From contig NZ_BAER01000047.1 in the NCBI RefSeq assembly GCF_000315055.1, positions 1-64,000 of the forward strand: a DNA stretch of 64,000 nt, read 5' to 3'. How positions within the stretch are numbered: position 1 is the first letter of the stretch; the number at the start of each line of letters is the position of its first letter. The stretch comes from Paraglaciecola polaris LMG 21857 (GTDB lineage: Bacteria; Pseudomonadota; Gammaproteobacteria; Enterobacterales; Alteromonadaceae). Below, piece by piece: positions 37,747 to 46,834 of this stretch. A program made the translations under genes and the position numbers. A model generated the notes under the pieces. That model saw nothing but the letters and a program-made list of their open reading frames with translations. It was not told the DNA's origin and did not search any database.

Positions 37747-38300
37747 GACCTTGCGGTCGGATTTGCGCTGCGCTTACTTATGGCCTACGGCCACCTATGC
37801 ACTGCGTGCACGTTTATTCGCTGCGTTCACTTTATGGCCTGCGGCCACTATGCGCTACGCTTATCGTCATCCATGACGAGTATGACTCTCGTCCCTACGA
37901 GCCAGTAACTTCTTTTATAAAGTGCATCCATGCACTTTACCTACAGGCCAGCTAAAACTGTTCCATATTTATCCCGTAAATATTGGTCAACAGCCAAAAG
38001 AAGTCACCAAGACAAAAGGGTCGGGAACCATTTTGAACATCCGAAGGATGACCCGAAGGGCAAAGTACAGGATGTACTTTGTAAAGGCCGCTCTCCAGCA
38101 ACACTCTATTCTCGGCAACGGCTCCCTGCGTTGCTCTACCTTCCAATATCCATGTTGGTCGCCTGCGCGTCTCGACTAACACAGGTCGTGAAAACTCAAA
38201 TTGGTTATTATTTTCTCCTCGATTTGAAACACATCCCTGATGATCGGCCCCCAGTCTCGCCATCCATAGCGAGCCGCACAACTGGGCGCTACTGCGTAGC
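37747..38300. repeat. Element made of many miniature hairpins
   Basis: A non-coding stretch with at least twelve short perfect inverted repeats, most with 2-3 base centres: GACC/GGTC (37747-37758), TGGCC-TAC-GGCCA (37781-37793), TGCAC-TGC-GTGCA (37798-37810), TGGCC-TGC-GGCCA (37835-37847), GCG-CTA-CGC (37852-37860), CGTCAT-CC-ATGACG (37865-37878), CTCG/CGAG (37888-37901), TAAAGTGCAT-CC-ATGCACTTTA (37918-37939), CATCC-GAA-GGATG (38038-38050), CCC-GAA-GGG (38052-38060), AAAGTACA-GGA-TGTACTTT (38062-38080) and GCTAC-TGC-GTAGC (38288-38300). Open frames of up to 189 codons crossing it have no ribosome site and are not credible genes. It looks like a dispersed repeat of the genome; copies elsewhere cannot be checked here. 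Confidence 0.65.
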
Positions 38301-38660
38301 TAAAGAATCCAGTTTCACCCATGCAATCGACCCAGTGTTAGCCTTCGTTGCTCGGGGAGTCTTGAGTCGAGAGAAAAGCAAAGCAGCGACTGCGCCGCCA
38401 AAAGGAAAAAGTAGGGTCAGAGTAAACTTTTCAGTATGTTTACATGTCTGCCTCACAGAGTTTTTGAATGTACAGTTTTTGGCCCGGCATCATTGGTGAT
38501 TCCCCTATTCCGGCAGATCTTGAAATATTCCTTATCACTATAACGACAAAGAATGAAACCAGAAAAATTTTAACCTGTACAACGAGTTAGTGTGTATGTT
38601 AATAAAGACAAGTGGGGGGGTCTCCGAATAATAATATTGTTAATAAGCAAGGAGCATTAC
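38301..38660. other. Gene-free stretch after the hairpin element
   Basis: About 360 bases that continue the low-information region. No gene or clear promoter; an A/T-rich segment just before the lipoprotein gene probably holds its promoter. Confidence 0.35.
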
Positions 38661-39032
38661 ATGAAGTTTCGTATAATCACCATAGTATCGTTAGTTATTT
38701 TATCACTTTCCGGCTGTGCAACATCTTCCTACTCTGTAGGTAAAAATTTTTCTAGCGAAAATGTACCTCAAATAATTAAGGGTAAAACTACAACTGAAGA
38801 AATGGTCAATTTATTTGGTGAACCCTATTCTAAGACTGTAATCTCAGCGACTGACGAAAAATGGATATATATGCACTCGGAAGGCACTGCTAAAGCGCAG
38901 AGTTATATTGTTACAATGGATGTTAAAACTACTGGTACTCAAAAAATGCTAGATGTATTAATTACTGATGGCGTTGTTTCAAACTATACATTTACCGAAG
39001 GGCAAAATCCTTACACTATGCAAGTAAACTAG
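38661..39032 (+). CDS. Small lipoprotein with SmpA/OmlA-like fold
   Basis: A 123-residue lipoprotein, lipobox LSLSGC with Cys19. After a linker, the segment IIKGKTTTEEMVNLFGEPYSKTVI matches the SmpA/OmlA (BamE-like) helix-turn pattern in which G-x-T/S-x-E-x-x-x-x-F/L-G-x-P is conserved. Probably anchored to the outer membrane. It is not the true BamE of the assembly machine by context, and its role is unknown. AAGGAG lies seven bases before ATG 38661; the open frame upstream is not used. AT-richer than its neighbours and alone between two long gene-free stretches, it may be acquired. Confidence 0.75.
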   Translation: MKFRIITIVSLVILSLSGCATSSYSVGKNFSSENVPQIIKGKTTTEEMVNLFGEPYSKTVISATDEKWIYMHSEGTAKAQSYIVTMDVKTTGTQKMLDVLITDGVVSNYTFTEGQNPYTMQVN

Positions 39033-39684
39033 TTTACATATAGAAAATTACTTAAAAAGAAAAATTACAATTGGTTCACGCATTATAGCCAAACCATCAC
39101 TTTCCTATTAGCAATAGCGTTAACTTATGAAATCATCGAATCAACGGGGTCACCCATAAGTCAGCCGTTGTCAATAGTCCGATAAAGTCCGGATCGCTTT
39201 TCAGCAAACATTAGCGTTTGTCTACTCTGTAGCATGTCCGGGTTTTCATTCGCTAATATGTTTTTCTATTGGTTGTGCTGGATTATTTATCCGCAACAGT
39301 CACCCATCTGGCTCTAGTCCTTGGTCATTTAAGGCCAATTCCCACGCACATTGTGCGCCACAAAAACGTCAGTTCCCCATATTATCCAATATGATAAACG
39401 CACAGAGGTAGTGGCTAGGCTTTCGCCTTCCAGATTAATATTGCGAAGGAATTTGCGCTGTTAGAATCAACGCACCTCTTTACATTACTCCCTGATATTG
39501 AACTTATGCTCTGCCAATCAGCATAAATTTGATTGGCGTAAAAACTTCGGACTAACACGAAGAACAACAAGGCATTGAGTCGATTTTTTCTAAATACTCA
39601 GTGCCTTGGCTTTTTCTAGGCTCTATTCTGTTGCGCGTTAGGCACTTACACTCTTACCCTTTGCACTCAAAAACTTTCACGCGC
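39033..39684. other. Gene-free region with two hairpins
   Basis: About 650 bases. GCCAATCA (39513-39520) pairs with TGATTGGC (39530-39537). AAGGCATTGAGT (39569-39580) pairs with ACTCAGTGCCTT (39596-39607) with one mismatch around a T-rich loop; this second hairpin lies 78 bases after the acyl-CoA dehydrogenase stop on the minus strand. No gene recognised. Confidence 0.45.
39569..39607 (-). terminator. Candidate terminator of the acyl-CoA dehydrogenase gene
   Basis: Stem of 12 pairs with one T-G mismatch and a 15-base loop. A T-run sits in the loop instead of after the stem, so the terminator call is tentative. Confidence 0.35.
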
Positions 39685-41505
39685 TTACAAGAAAGACAAC
39701 AAGTCTTCGTCTAGTTGCATTAGTGTTTTTGGGTCTGCCATCATAGTTTTGGCTAATGATTTTGTTCTGGGTAGTAAACGCTCGAAATAAAACTCAGCCG
39801 TTTTGATTTTTGCCCGGTAGAAATCGCGGTTTTCTAAGTCTGTCGCGAGTTTTTCGTAGGCGGTTTGGGCCATTTGTGCCCAGAAATATCCCATCATAAT
39901 ATAGCCTGAGTACATAAGGTAATCCACTGAGGCTGAGCCGACTATGTCGCGATCTTTTTTGGCTCTTAGGGCTAAACGCATGGTGTATTGCTGCCAATTC
40001 GCCACATTCTTGCTTAACGCCCAAATAAATTTATTCATTTGTCGCTTGTGAGGATTTTTAGAAATCATGCTTTTGTCTTTGCAGAAAAGCAGCACTTCTT
40101 TACTAAATTTATTTAAAGCCTTACCTCGGGTAAGCAGTATTTTACGGCCTAATAAATCTAGAGCTTGAATGCCGGTGGTGCCTTCATACAAGGTGGCGAT
40201 ACGCACGTCACGCACAATTTGTTCCATGCCCCATTCTTTAATATAGCCATGGCCACCAAATACCTGCATGCCTTGACTGGCGCTTTCACAGCCTAATTCG
40301 GTTAAAAAGGCTTTTAGAATCGGGGTAATAAAGCCTAGTCGGTCATCAGCTTCTTTACGGGCTTCTTCGGTCTTGGCCATTTCTATTTCATCAACAATTT
40401 TTGCTGTGTAATAGACCATGGCGCGTCCACCTTCAGAGATGGCTTTTTGCGTCATTAGCATTTTGCGTACATCAGGGTGCACTATGATGGGATCGGCCAC
40501 TTTATCTGGGAATTTCTTGCCGGTTAACGCACGCATAGATAAGCGGTCTTTGGCATATAACAATGAGTTTTGATAAGCCAATTCAGAGGCACAAACGCCT
40601 TGCAAGGCCGTGCCGACACGGGCGGTGTTCATAAACGTGAACATACATTCTAAGCCCTTGTTTTCAGGGCCGATTAATACACCTTTTGCGTTATCAAAAT
40701 TTAGAACGGCAGTGGATGATGCTTTGATACCCATTTTATCTTCAATGGCACCGCAGGTGACCTTGTTGCTTTCGCCTAAGTTACCTTGTTGATCAACTTG
40801 CACTTTTGGCACAATGAACAGTGAAATACCGCGCGTACCTTCAGGTGCCCCAGGCAGTCGCGCTAATACGATATGAATAATATTTTCAGTTAAGTCGTGT
40901 TCACCTGCGGAAATGAATATTTTGGTGCCCATAATGTCATAGGTACCGTCGGCATTTGGTATGGCTTTGGTTTTGACTTGGCCTAAATCCGTACCACATT
41001 GGGGTTCGGTTAAACACATAGTGCCGGTCCATGTGCCTTCGGTTAAACGGGTAAGGTACAATTCTTTTTGCGCTTCAGTGCCATGGCTTTGAATCGTGTT
41101 CATCGCACCGTGGCTTAAGCCTGGATACATGGCCCATGACCAATTGGCTGTGCCCATCATTTCTTGTTTTGCCATCCCTAACGACGGAGGTAAGCCTTGC
41201 CCGCCATGTTCAACAGGGTGAGATAAACTTTGCCATCCCCCTTCTACATATTTGTTGTAAGCCGCCTTAAAGCCGGTCGGTGTCGTGACAACGCCATTAT
41301 CAAATTTGCAGCCTTCTTTATCACCGCTTTGGTTTAACGGCAGTAATTCATTTTCACAAAATTTGGCACATTCTTGTAATATTGCATCGACTAAATCGGG
41401 CGTTGCTTCAGCGAATTCCGGGTATTTTTCATAATGTTTATAATATTTAAATACGTCTTCAATCAGAAACTTCATATCCATCACTGGCGCTTTGTACTGC
41501 AACAT
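39685..41505 (-). CDS. Acyl-CoA dehydrogenase, long DmdC/FadE-like type
   Basis: FAD-dependent oxidation of an acyl-CoA to the 2-enoyl-CoA. At 606 residues it belongs to the long subgroup with an extra C-terminal domain. Family signatures: CLTEPQCGTDLGQVKTKA, GTKIFISAGEHDL, and the FGGHGYIKEWGMEQIVRD motif; the catalytic Glu is in LYEGTTGIQALDL. Relatives include DmdC (methylmercaptopropionyl-CoA dehydrogenase) and several FadE homologues, so the substrate may be a fatty acyl- or MMPA-CoA. No dmd partners are nearby. GGAG ribosome site. Single-gene unit. Confidence 0.9.
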   Translation of the reverse strand: MLQYKAPVMDMKFLIEDVFKYYKHYEKYPEFAEATPDLVDAILQECAKFCENELLPLNQSGDKEGCKFDNGVVTTPTGFKAAYNKYVEGGWQSLSHPVEHGGQGLPPSLGMAKQEMMGTANWSWAMYPGLSHGAMNTIQSHGTEAQKELYLTRLTEGTWTGTMCLTEPQCGTDLGQVKTKAIPNADGTYDIMGTKIFISAGEHDLTENIIHIVLARLPGAPEGTRGISLFIVPKVQVDQQGNLGESNKVTCGAIEDKMGIKASSTAVLNFDNAKGVLIGPENKGLECMFTFMNTARVGTALQGVCASELAYQNSLLYAKDRLSMRALTGKKFPDKVADPIIVHPDVRKMLMTQKAISEGGRAMVYYTAKIVDEIEMAKTEEARKEADDRLGFITPILKAFLTELGCESASQGMQVFGGHGYIKEWGMEQIVRDVRIATLYEGTTGIQALDLLGRKILLTRGKALNKFSKEVLLFCKDKSMISKNPHKRQMNKFIWALSKNVANWQQYTMRLALRAKKDRDIVGSASVDYLMYSGYIMMGYFWAQMAQTAYEKLATDLENRDFYRAKIKTAEFYFERLLPRTKSLAKTMMADPKTLMQLDEDLLSFL

Positions 41506-41776
41506 TGTAGAACTCCAAAAATTGTTTTTTTGATAGGCTTTGAGCCACTATAACAGAAAAAACAACTGGTCTAACCACTTAAATTAAAATACTTACTTCT
41601 CAGAGTAATGAGTAATTATAAATAATTACAATAATGACAAAGACGTCCATGCAAGATTTTTTGTGTTATCACTAACGTGAGAAGGGAATAACCAGTCTGA
41701 ACAGTGCGTTACGGCTTGCACTAAACGTGACCCATATTGAACGGTGGATAAACTACGTTTTTAAAGATGATTACAA

Positions 41777-42025
41777 ATGCCCTATAAAGTGAACTTTTTT
41801 GCGCGGCCTGTTAATTCCAATCACAAATTGGCTTGGGAAAGCATATTAATTGAATTTTCCTTGGGTGTTATCTGCACTGTCATGGCTGTTTATGGCTGGG
41901 ATACGGGAATAGGATTAATGGCCTACCCCGCTGCCCTATTGGCCGCTTTATGTTTTGGGGTGGTTGCCTATTCCTTATTTGGCTTTTTTCGAGAAAAGAT
42001 GCGAGCCAAAAAACAACAAAAATGA
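41777..42025 (+). CDS. Small two-helix membrane protein
   Basis: An 82-residue protein with two hydrophobic segments (about 22-42 and 46-70) and a basic tail (KMRAKKQQK), so probably an inner-membrane protein with both ends inside. No family recognised. The ribosome site is weak (GATGA). It lies 192 bases upstream of the SDR gene on the same strand; co-transcription is possible. Confidence 0.55.
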   Translation: MPYKVNFFARPVNSNHKLAWESILIEFSLGVICTVMAVYGWDTGIGLMAYPAALLAALCFGVVAYSLFGFFREKMRAKKQQK

Positions 42026-42198
42026 TCATAAGAAAATAACGGTGACAGCCAGGTTCGCTGCCCGGTTAATTATGCACGGTTAAGAAGCTGATTTGTGCTC
42101 ATATGTCAGACATAACCTTAAGTACAACTAACATCAGACTAGAACAGAAAAATAACTATCGCCTCAAAATAGGCGTTTCAACACTATAGGGAGCATAT

Positions 42199-42970
42199 AT
42201 GAATTAATTTTTTTTCAGTGACGGGAAAAATCGCCGTAGTAACAGGTGGCTCAAGCGGCATAGGTGCAATGATTGCGCGTGGTTTTGTTGAAAATGGTGT
42301 TAAAACCTATATTACTTCACGCAAACTTGAGCAGCTTGAGCAAACCGCTGCTGAACTATCCGGTTTAGGTGAGTGCATAGCCATTCAATCTGATTTATCG
42401 ACCATGGCCGGGGTTGACGCTTTTGCAGATGAAATGCTTAAACGCGAGCCGAAAATCGACATACTGATCAATAATGCCGGTGCAGCCTGGGGTGCGCCGG
42501 TTGAAGAATTCCCCGAGTCTGGCTGGGATAAAGTAATGGATTTAAACGTGAAGTCTATTTTCTTTTTGAGCAAACGTTTGTTACCAGCATTGCGCTTGGC
42601 GGGCGACGCCGATGAGCCATCACGCATCGTAAATATTGCCTCCGTTAACGGGATCACCCATCCCCACATGAACAATTATTCTTATTCCGCTAGCAAGGCT
42701 GCTGTTATCCAAATGACACGGCACATGGCAGCAGACCTTCGCCCAAGTAATGTCAATATTAATGCGATTGCGCCTGGCTTTTTCCCTAGCAAGATGACAA
42801 AACACGCACTGGCACATGAACAAGAAATCGTGAAAGGTCTCCCTGCGCGAAAAATTGGCGAGTTGGCTGATGTGGCTGGCACCGCTATTTACCTTTGCTC
42901 CCGTGCGAGCAATTACGTCTGTGGTCACACTGTTGTGCTAGATGGTGGCCAAGTCGCCAATGCAGGTTAA
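42199..42970 (+). CDS. Short-chain dehydrogenase with interrupted start
   Basis: Classical SDR of about 250 residues: TGGSSGIG for NADPH binding, NNAG, and active-site YSASK, ending in GGQVANAG. The frame opens at GTG 42218, which has no ribosome site. An ATG at 42199 does have one (AGGGAG), but after ATG-AAT comes TAA and then eight T. Removing one T would give MNNFF-SVTGKIAVVTGG, as in related SDR proteins that begin close to this. So the native start is probably lost by one inserted base, or translation reinitiates at the GTG 13 bases beyond the stop. Rhamnolipid-synthesis RhlG-like SDRs are the nearest pattern, but function is not assigned. A clear terminator follows. Confidence 0.8.
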
Positions 42971-43013
42971 GTCGAAATAAGAACGCTCCGTTCTAGAATA
43001 AATGAACGTTTGT

Positions 43014-43041
43014 AAGCCAGTATTTGTTGCTGGCTTTTTAT
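43014..43041 (+). terminator. Terminator after the SDR gene
   Basis: AAGCCAG (43014-43020), nine-base loop, CTGGCTT (43030-43036), then TTTATT. Good intrinsic terminator on the + strand. Confidence 0.8.
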
Positions 43042-43280
43042 TATCTGCGCTATGTGTTAACTGACCTTTTAACTCACTTTTTACCTGCCGTTTGGCCACT
43101 ATTTAGAAAGAAAAGGTTTATAGCGAAAGATGATGGCGACTTATCATTTCTTTCAATGACTATTGTGCTCAAGAAAGCCCACAAATATGTTCAACTAACA
43201 ATCGTTCCATTAACCATAGCTCGAGTAACTCTTTTTCGATTAACCAGAGCTCCATTCACCTCAGAAAGTAGGATTTCAAT

Positions 43281-44306
43281 ATGTCTCAATATGTAAACCG
43301 TGCAGTTGTGTTGGCGAAAAGACCCAATGGCGAGCCACAAAATGATGATTTTAGAATTGAAGAGCAACCCCTGTCAGAACTGGCTGAAGGTGAAATTCTG
43401 GTTCGTACCCTGTGGTTATCTTTGGACCCGTATATGCGCCCGCGCATGAACGACATGAAGTCATATGCCGCGCCCACGCCTATTGGCGGCATCATGACAG
43501 GTGAAGTTGTTGGGGTGGTAATGGAGTCGCGTTCCGCCAATTACGCCGTAGGGGATCGCATTACCGCTTATGGCGGCTGGCAGGAGTATTTTGTGAAACC
43601 TGATGACGCACCCATGATGTATAAAATTCAAGAAGCCGGCATTCCTTTACAAGCATACCTTGGCGCAGCGGGCATGACTGGGCGTACCGCATATTTTGGA
43701 CTCACCGAAATCGGTAAACCGCAACAAGGCGATACATTAGTGGTATCAGCTGCTTCAGGCGCCGTTGGGGGCATTGTTGGTCAACTCGGTAAAATGCACG
43801 GCTGCAAGGTTATTGGTATCGCAGGTGGCAGTGAAAAATGTAAGTTCGTTGTTGAAGAACTCGGCTTTGATGCCTGCGTAGATTACAAAGCAGGCAATCT
43901 AGAAAAAGACTTACAGCAAGCATGCCCAAATGGAATCGATATCTATTTCGAGAATGTGGGCGGTGATGTAACACGTGCCGTTGCTACGCTACTGAACGAA
44001 GGCTCAAGGGTGCCAATATGTGGTTATGTGTCTAATTATAACGATACCGACCTAAGTAAGGTGCAAACGCCTCAAGACATTCTAGCTACATCCCCTCACC
44101 CACCAACAGCCCGCTTTTTTGTGCAAACCGAATGGCAAGAGCAACATCAACAAACGACTCAAAAGTTGGCGCAATGGATCAAGGACGGCAAATTGGTATA
44201 CCGCGAATCGATTGCCGAGGGCATTGAACAGTCAATACCGGCTTTTCAAGGCATGCTTACCGGCAAAAACTTTGGCAAACAGTTAGTGCTTATCGCCGCT
44301 GAGTGA
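43281..44306 (+). CDS. NADP-dependent oxidoreductase, CurA/LTB4DH-like
   Basis: Zinc-free medium-chain reductase of 341 residues that reduces C=C bonds of enones with NADPH. Motifs: N-terminal LWLSLDPYMRPRM typical of leukotriene B4 dehydrogenase/CurA, the cofactor site SAASGAVGGIVGQLGK, and ENVGG plus CGYVSNYN further on. AGGAT precedes the ATG. Single gene between an SDR and a serine hydrolase. Possible role in detoxifying reactive aldehydes and enones. Confidence 0.88.
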   Translation: MSQYVNRAVVLAKRPNGEPQNDDFRIEEQPLSELAEGEILVRTLWLSLDPYMRPRMNDMKSYAAPTPIGGIMTGEVVGVVMESRSANYAVGDRITAYGGWQEYFVKPDDAPMMYKIQEAGIPLQAYLGAAGMTGRTAYFGLTEIGKPQQGDTLVVSAASGAVGGIVGQLGKMHGCKVIGIAGGSEKCKFVVEELGFDACVDYKAGNLEKDLQQACPNGIDIYFENVGGDVTRAVATLLNEGSRVPICGYVSNYNDTDLSKVQTPQDILATSPHPPTARFFVQTEWQEQHQQTTQKLAQWIKDGKLVYRESIAEGIEQSIPAFQGMLTGKNFGKQLVLIAAE

Positions 44307-44408
44307 TAACTGATATTGCTGTTGATGGCAGCAATCGAGTCAGGATCGTAGAATTAACCTCAGAATTAACAACACAGCCTTAATAGATGTGGCGACAACG
44401 ACGTCCCT

Positions 44409-44435
44409 ACTTAGCCGCTTGAATAGCGGCTAAGT
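44409..44435. terminator. Hairpin between convergent genes
   Basis: ACTTAGCCGC (44409-44418), loop TTGAATA, GCGGCTAAGT (44426-44435): ten exact pairs in the gap between the CurA-like gene and the serine hydrolase gene. No T-run on either side, so efficiency is uncertain. Confidence 0.5.
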
Positions 44436-44457
44436 GTATATCGCACATAACGCTTCC

Positions 44458-45687
44458 TTACATTTCTTGCAATCTTGCCACTATGGCGGCATCCAGTGCT
44501 TTTTCATGTGTTTTGTATTCACTTGGGCCATTTGCTTGCGGGCTATTGCCGTGCTTGGCAATGACAAGTCCAAGTTCAGGATAAACGGCGATTGCTTGGC
44601 CAAATATACCGGATGCACGAAACCTGTTGCTGTCACTTTCTAACCACCATTGGTAGCCATAATTGGGGTAGGTTTTGGATGGCGTAACTGAATCTTTTAA
44701 CCAGTTTTTCGCTAGTGGAGAGTTTTGCGAAGGAGTGAGTTGCTCATAAGCAAACTGACCTATTTTAGCGAAGTCTCGCAGGCTGGCGAGTAAACAGCAA
44801 CCCCCTGTTTCAACGCCGTTTGGTCGATCTAATACCCATAAGGCATCGCTTTCCATGGCGTAGGGTTGCCATATTTTATCCTGTAAATAGGTCGCCGCAT
44901 TGTTGCCTATAGCTGAGCGTAAAAGCTCGCCAATTAGATTGGATTCAGCGGTATTGTAGTTAAATACGGTTCCTGGTTTGTGCGCTCTGGGCAATGCTTT
45001 GACGTAATTTATAAGCCTAATACCATTTGCGGCGCCCGCTTTTGATACGTCTGAATTTGGGTCGTTGTAATCTTCGTTCCACTGAACGCCTGAGTTCATG
45101 TGCAACACATTTTTAATGCTAGCGCCGTCATACGCTGAGCCTTTTAATTGCGGTAAGTAGTCTACAACTTGATCATCAACACTAGCGATATAACCCTCTT
45201 TGATGGCAGCGCCAATGAGTAAAGAGGAGATTGATTTGGTGACAGAGAATGATATCCAGCGAGTATTTTTATCGTTTCCATCGGTGTAATTTTCGTACAC
45301 CAACTCGCCGTTTTTTAGCACCACAAGGCCAATTGCACTTTTAAGCTCAATAAAATCCCCTATCGTGTATTCTTTGCCCTCTACCTCGTACGTGATATCA
45401 CCTAACCCGATATCTTTTAGCACCATAGGTTGCGCATTTTTTGCTTTGCTGACTACTCTGGTAGGCCACATTCTGCCTATGTTTTTAAAGCCAATTGCTC
45501 GTTCGTCTTGGGTCCAAAATAAAATCTCGGTACTACGTTCAACTAACTTATGTTGTTTGATAAAAGCGTCGTCTGACGACACCTTGGCGTAAGCGTTGCC
45601 AACAAAGATAGCAATGGCGAGCATTGCAATTGCGAGGAAACGAGACCTGTGAATACCTAGTTTAGTCACCTGATTCTGATGCTTCAT
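44458..45687 (-). CDS. Exported serine hydrolase (beta-lactamase class C fold)
   Basis: A 409-residue periplasmic enzyme with signal peptide ending near NAYA. The active-site SxxK is S148-V-T-K151, followed by the Tyr region in FNYNTAESNLIG and the HGN/ KHGNSP stretch near the C-terminus (third motif). The pattern matches 6-aminohexanoate-dimer hydrolase/esterase-like members, not true AmpC, so an esterase or amidase function is more likely than antibiotic resistance. ATG with AGGG ten bases upstream. A 22-bp repeat array lies 33 bases upstream of the start. Confidence 0.85.
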   Translation of the reverse strand: MKHQNQVTKLGIHRSRFLAIAMLAIAIFVGNAYAKVSSDDAFIKQHKLVERSTEILFWTQDERAIGFKNIGRMWPTRVVSKAKNAQPMVLKDIGLGDITYEVEGKEYTIGDFIELKSAIGLVVLKNGELVYENYTDGNDKNTRWISFSVTKSISSLLIGAAIKEGYIASVDDQVVDYLPQLKGSAYDGASIKNVLHMNSGVQWNEDYNDPNSDVSKAGAANGIRLINYVKALPRAHKPGTVFNYNTAESNLIGELLRSAIGNNAATYLQDKIWQPYAMESDALWVLDRPNGVETGGCCLLASLRDFAKIGQFAYEQLTPSQNSPLAKNWLKDSVTPSKTYPNYGYQWWLESDSNRFRASGIFGQAIAVYPELGLVIAKHGNSPQANGPSEYKTHEKALDAAIVARLQEM

Positions 45688-45699
45688 ATTGCTATTTTC

Positions 45700-45763
45700 C
45701 CTGGTCTTGACTGCACGAGTACCTAGCGTTGACTGCGCAAATACCTAGCGTTGACTGCGCAAA
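45700..45763. repeat. 22-bp tandem repeat upstream of the serine hydrolase gene
   Basis: TACCTAGCGTTGACTGCGCAAA occurs at 45720-45741 and 45742-45763 without mismatch, and a degenerate partial copy (TTGACTGCACGAG) precedes them, for about 2.7 units. It is in the promoter region of the hydrolase gene, so it may be a binding-site array; slippage duplication is the alternative. Confidence 0.75.
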
Positions 45764-46086
45764 TAAAGGTGCAGTGTTAATGTAATTACCTATGTTTAAA
45801 GCACTGCTAATTTTCACCTCGTAACATATAACATCTTAATAACTACAGCAAATTTCCAAAAAGTTACTTAAGAAAAGCGGCGCTACGTATCGTTTGGCCT
45901 ACGAGTGGGTAGGTAATGAAATGGTTGTATATGTATTCGCTGTCGGCAAACGAAATAAAACAATATGTATAAAGAGATAGCCATTACAAAATGGTTGAGT
46001 TAAAAACGGTCCTATTCGCATCTACACATTATCATTCAACGTTTGCACGCTATATATTCAGAATCTTCACTCTAAAAGAGACCACT

Positions 46087-46551
46087 ATGACATCATCGGA
46101 AAATGGGCTTAAAGCCATTGCCACGTTAGAGGCATTTAAAGGACTGCTGTCTCTTTTGGTTGCCGTGGGTATCCATATGTTGGCTGGGCGCAATTTACAA
46201 CAAGTCGCAGAGTCTATTGTCAGTCATGCGCATTTAAACCCTGGGGGTCATTTACCCAGCATTTTTATTCATGCGGCGAGTACATTTCCTGACAGTAGAA
46301 TGAGCCTGTTTGCGCTAGGTGCCCTGGCCTATTCACTGATCCGCCTAGTTGAAGCCTATGGCCTGTGGAGAGGACTTGTATGGACCGAGTGGTTTGCCTT
46401 GGTCAGTGGCGCGATTTATATTCCTTTTGAAATATACGAAATCCTATTTCATACCAGCATCATAGGAGTTGCCGTGTTTATGCTAAATATCGTTGTGGTT
46501 TGGTACATGGCAAGGTTGCTGTTAAACAAAAGAAAAAAGACGCATATTTAA
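46087..46551 (+). CDS. DUF2127 family membrane protein
   Basis: A 154-residue inner-membrane protein with about four hydrophobic segments. Conserved marks of the family are the N-terminal GLKAIATLEAFKGLLSLLVA and the central RLVEAYGLWRGLVWTEWFALVSGAIYIPFE. Function unknown. The start at ATG 46087 has AAGAGA upstream; an open extension to 45991 is not supported. Divergent from the serine hydrolase gene. Confidence 0.82.
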   Translation: MTSSENGLKAIATLEAFKGLLSLLVAVGIHMLAGRNLQQVAESIVSHAHLNPGGHLPSIFIHAASTFPDSRMSLFALGALAYSLIRLVEAYGLWRGLVWTEWFALVSGAIYIPFEIYEILFHTSIIGVAVFMLNIVVVWYMARLLLNKRKKTHI

Positions 46552-46761
46552 CGGAACAAGCCTGACGACAAATATGCTTATCCGCTGAGCAGGAAAATTT
46601 GCCTTACTCAGTCTTGCTAAGCCACTTGATTGTTGGCTACTACCAACGGGCTGGGTAATGTATCTGGGTACCTAACAATCGATGCGTAACCTAGGTGATA
46701 CGTCCCCAAGCAGCGGATCCCCCAAAAAAACTTTTACTATTTTTACCTGACTCCAAAAAGA

Positions 46762-46790
46762 AAACCCCAGTGATAAGCTGGGGTTTGTTT
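46762..46790. terminator. Bidirectional terminator, putA/DUF2127
   Basis: AAACCCCAG (46762-46770), loop TGATAAG, CTGGGGTTT (46778-46786) with GTTT after it and AAAA before it. It can end both the DUF2127 transcript and putA. Confidence 0.75.
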
Positions 46791-46834
46791 ATTCGCTAAA
46801 ACCTGTACTTTGACAGGCCTTTAACCTAGCGACC

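Noticed and set aside
37930-38499. 189-codon open frame over the mini-hairpin region
   Set aside because: The frame crosses multiple perfect palindromes, lacks a ribosome site and has an unusual composition; the DNA is better read as a non-coding element.
39033-39684. Small RNA gene in the gap after the lipoprotein
   Set aside because: Two hairpins are present, but no promoter or T-tailed end frames a transcript; not enough to call one.
44458-45687. AmpC-type beta-lactamase
   Set aside because: SxxK is present, but overall sequence and the Tyr motif context match the esterase/6-aminohexanoate hydrolase side of the fold.
45720-45763. CRISPR array
   Set aside because: Repeats are contiguous with no spacers, and no cas genes are present.
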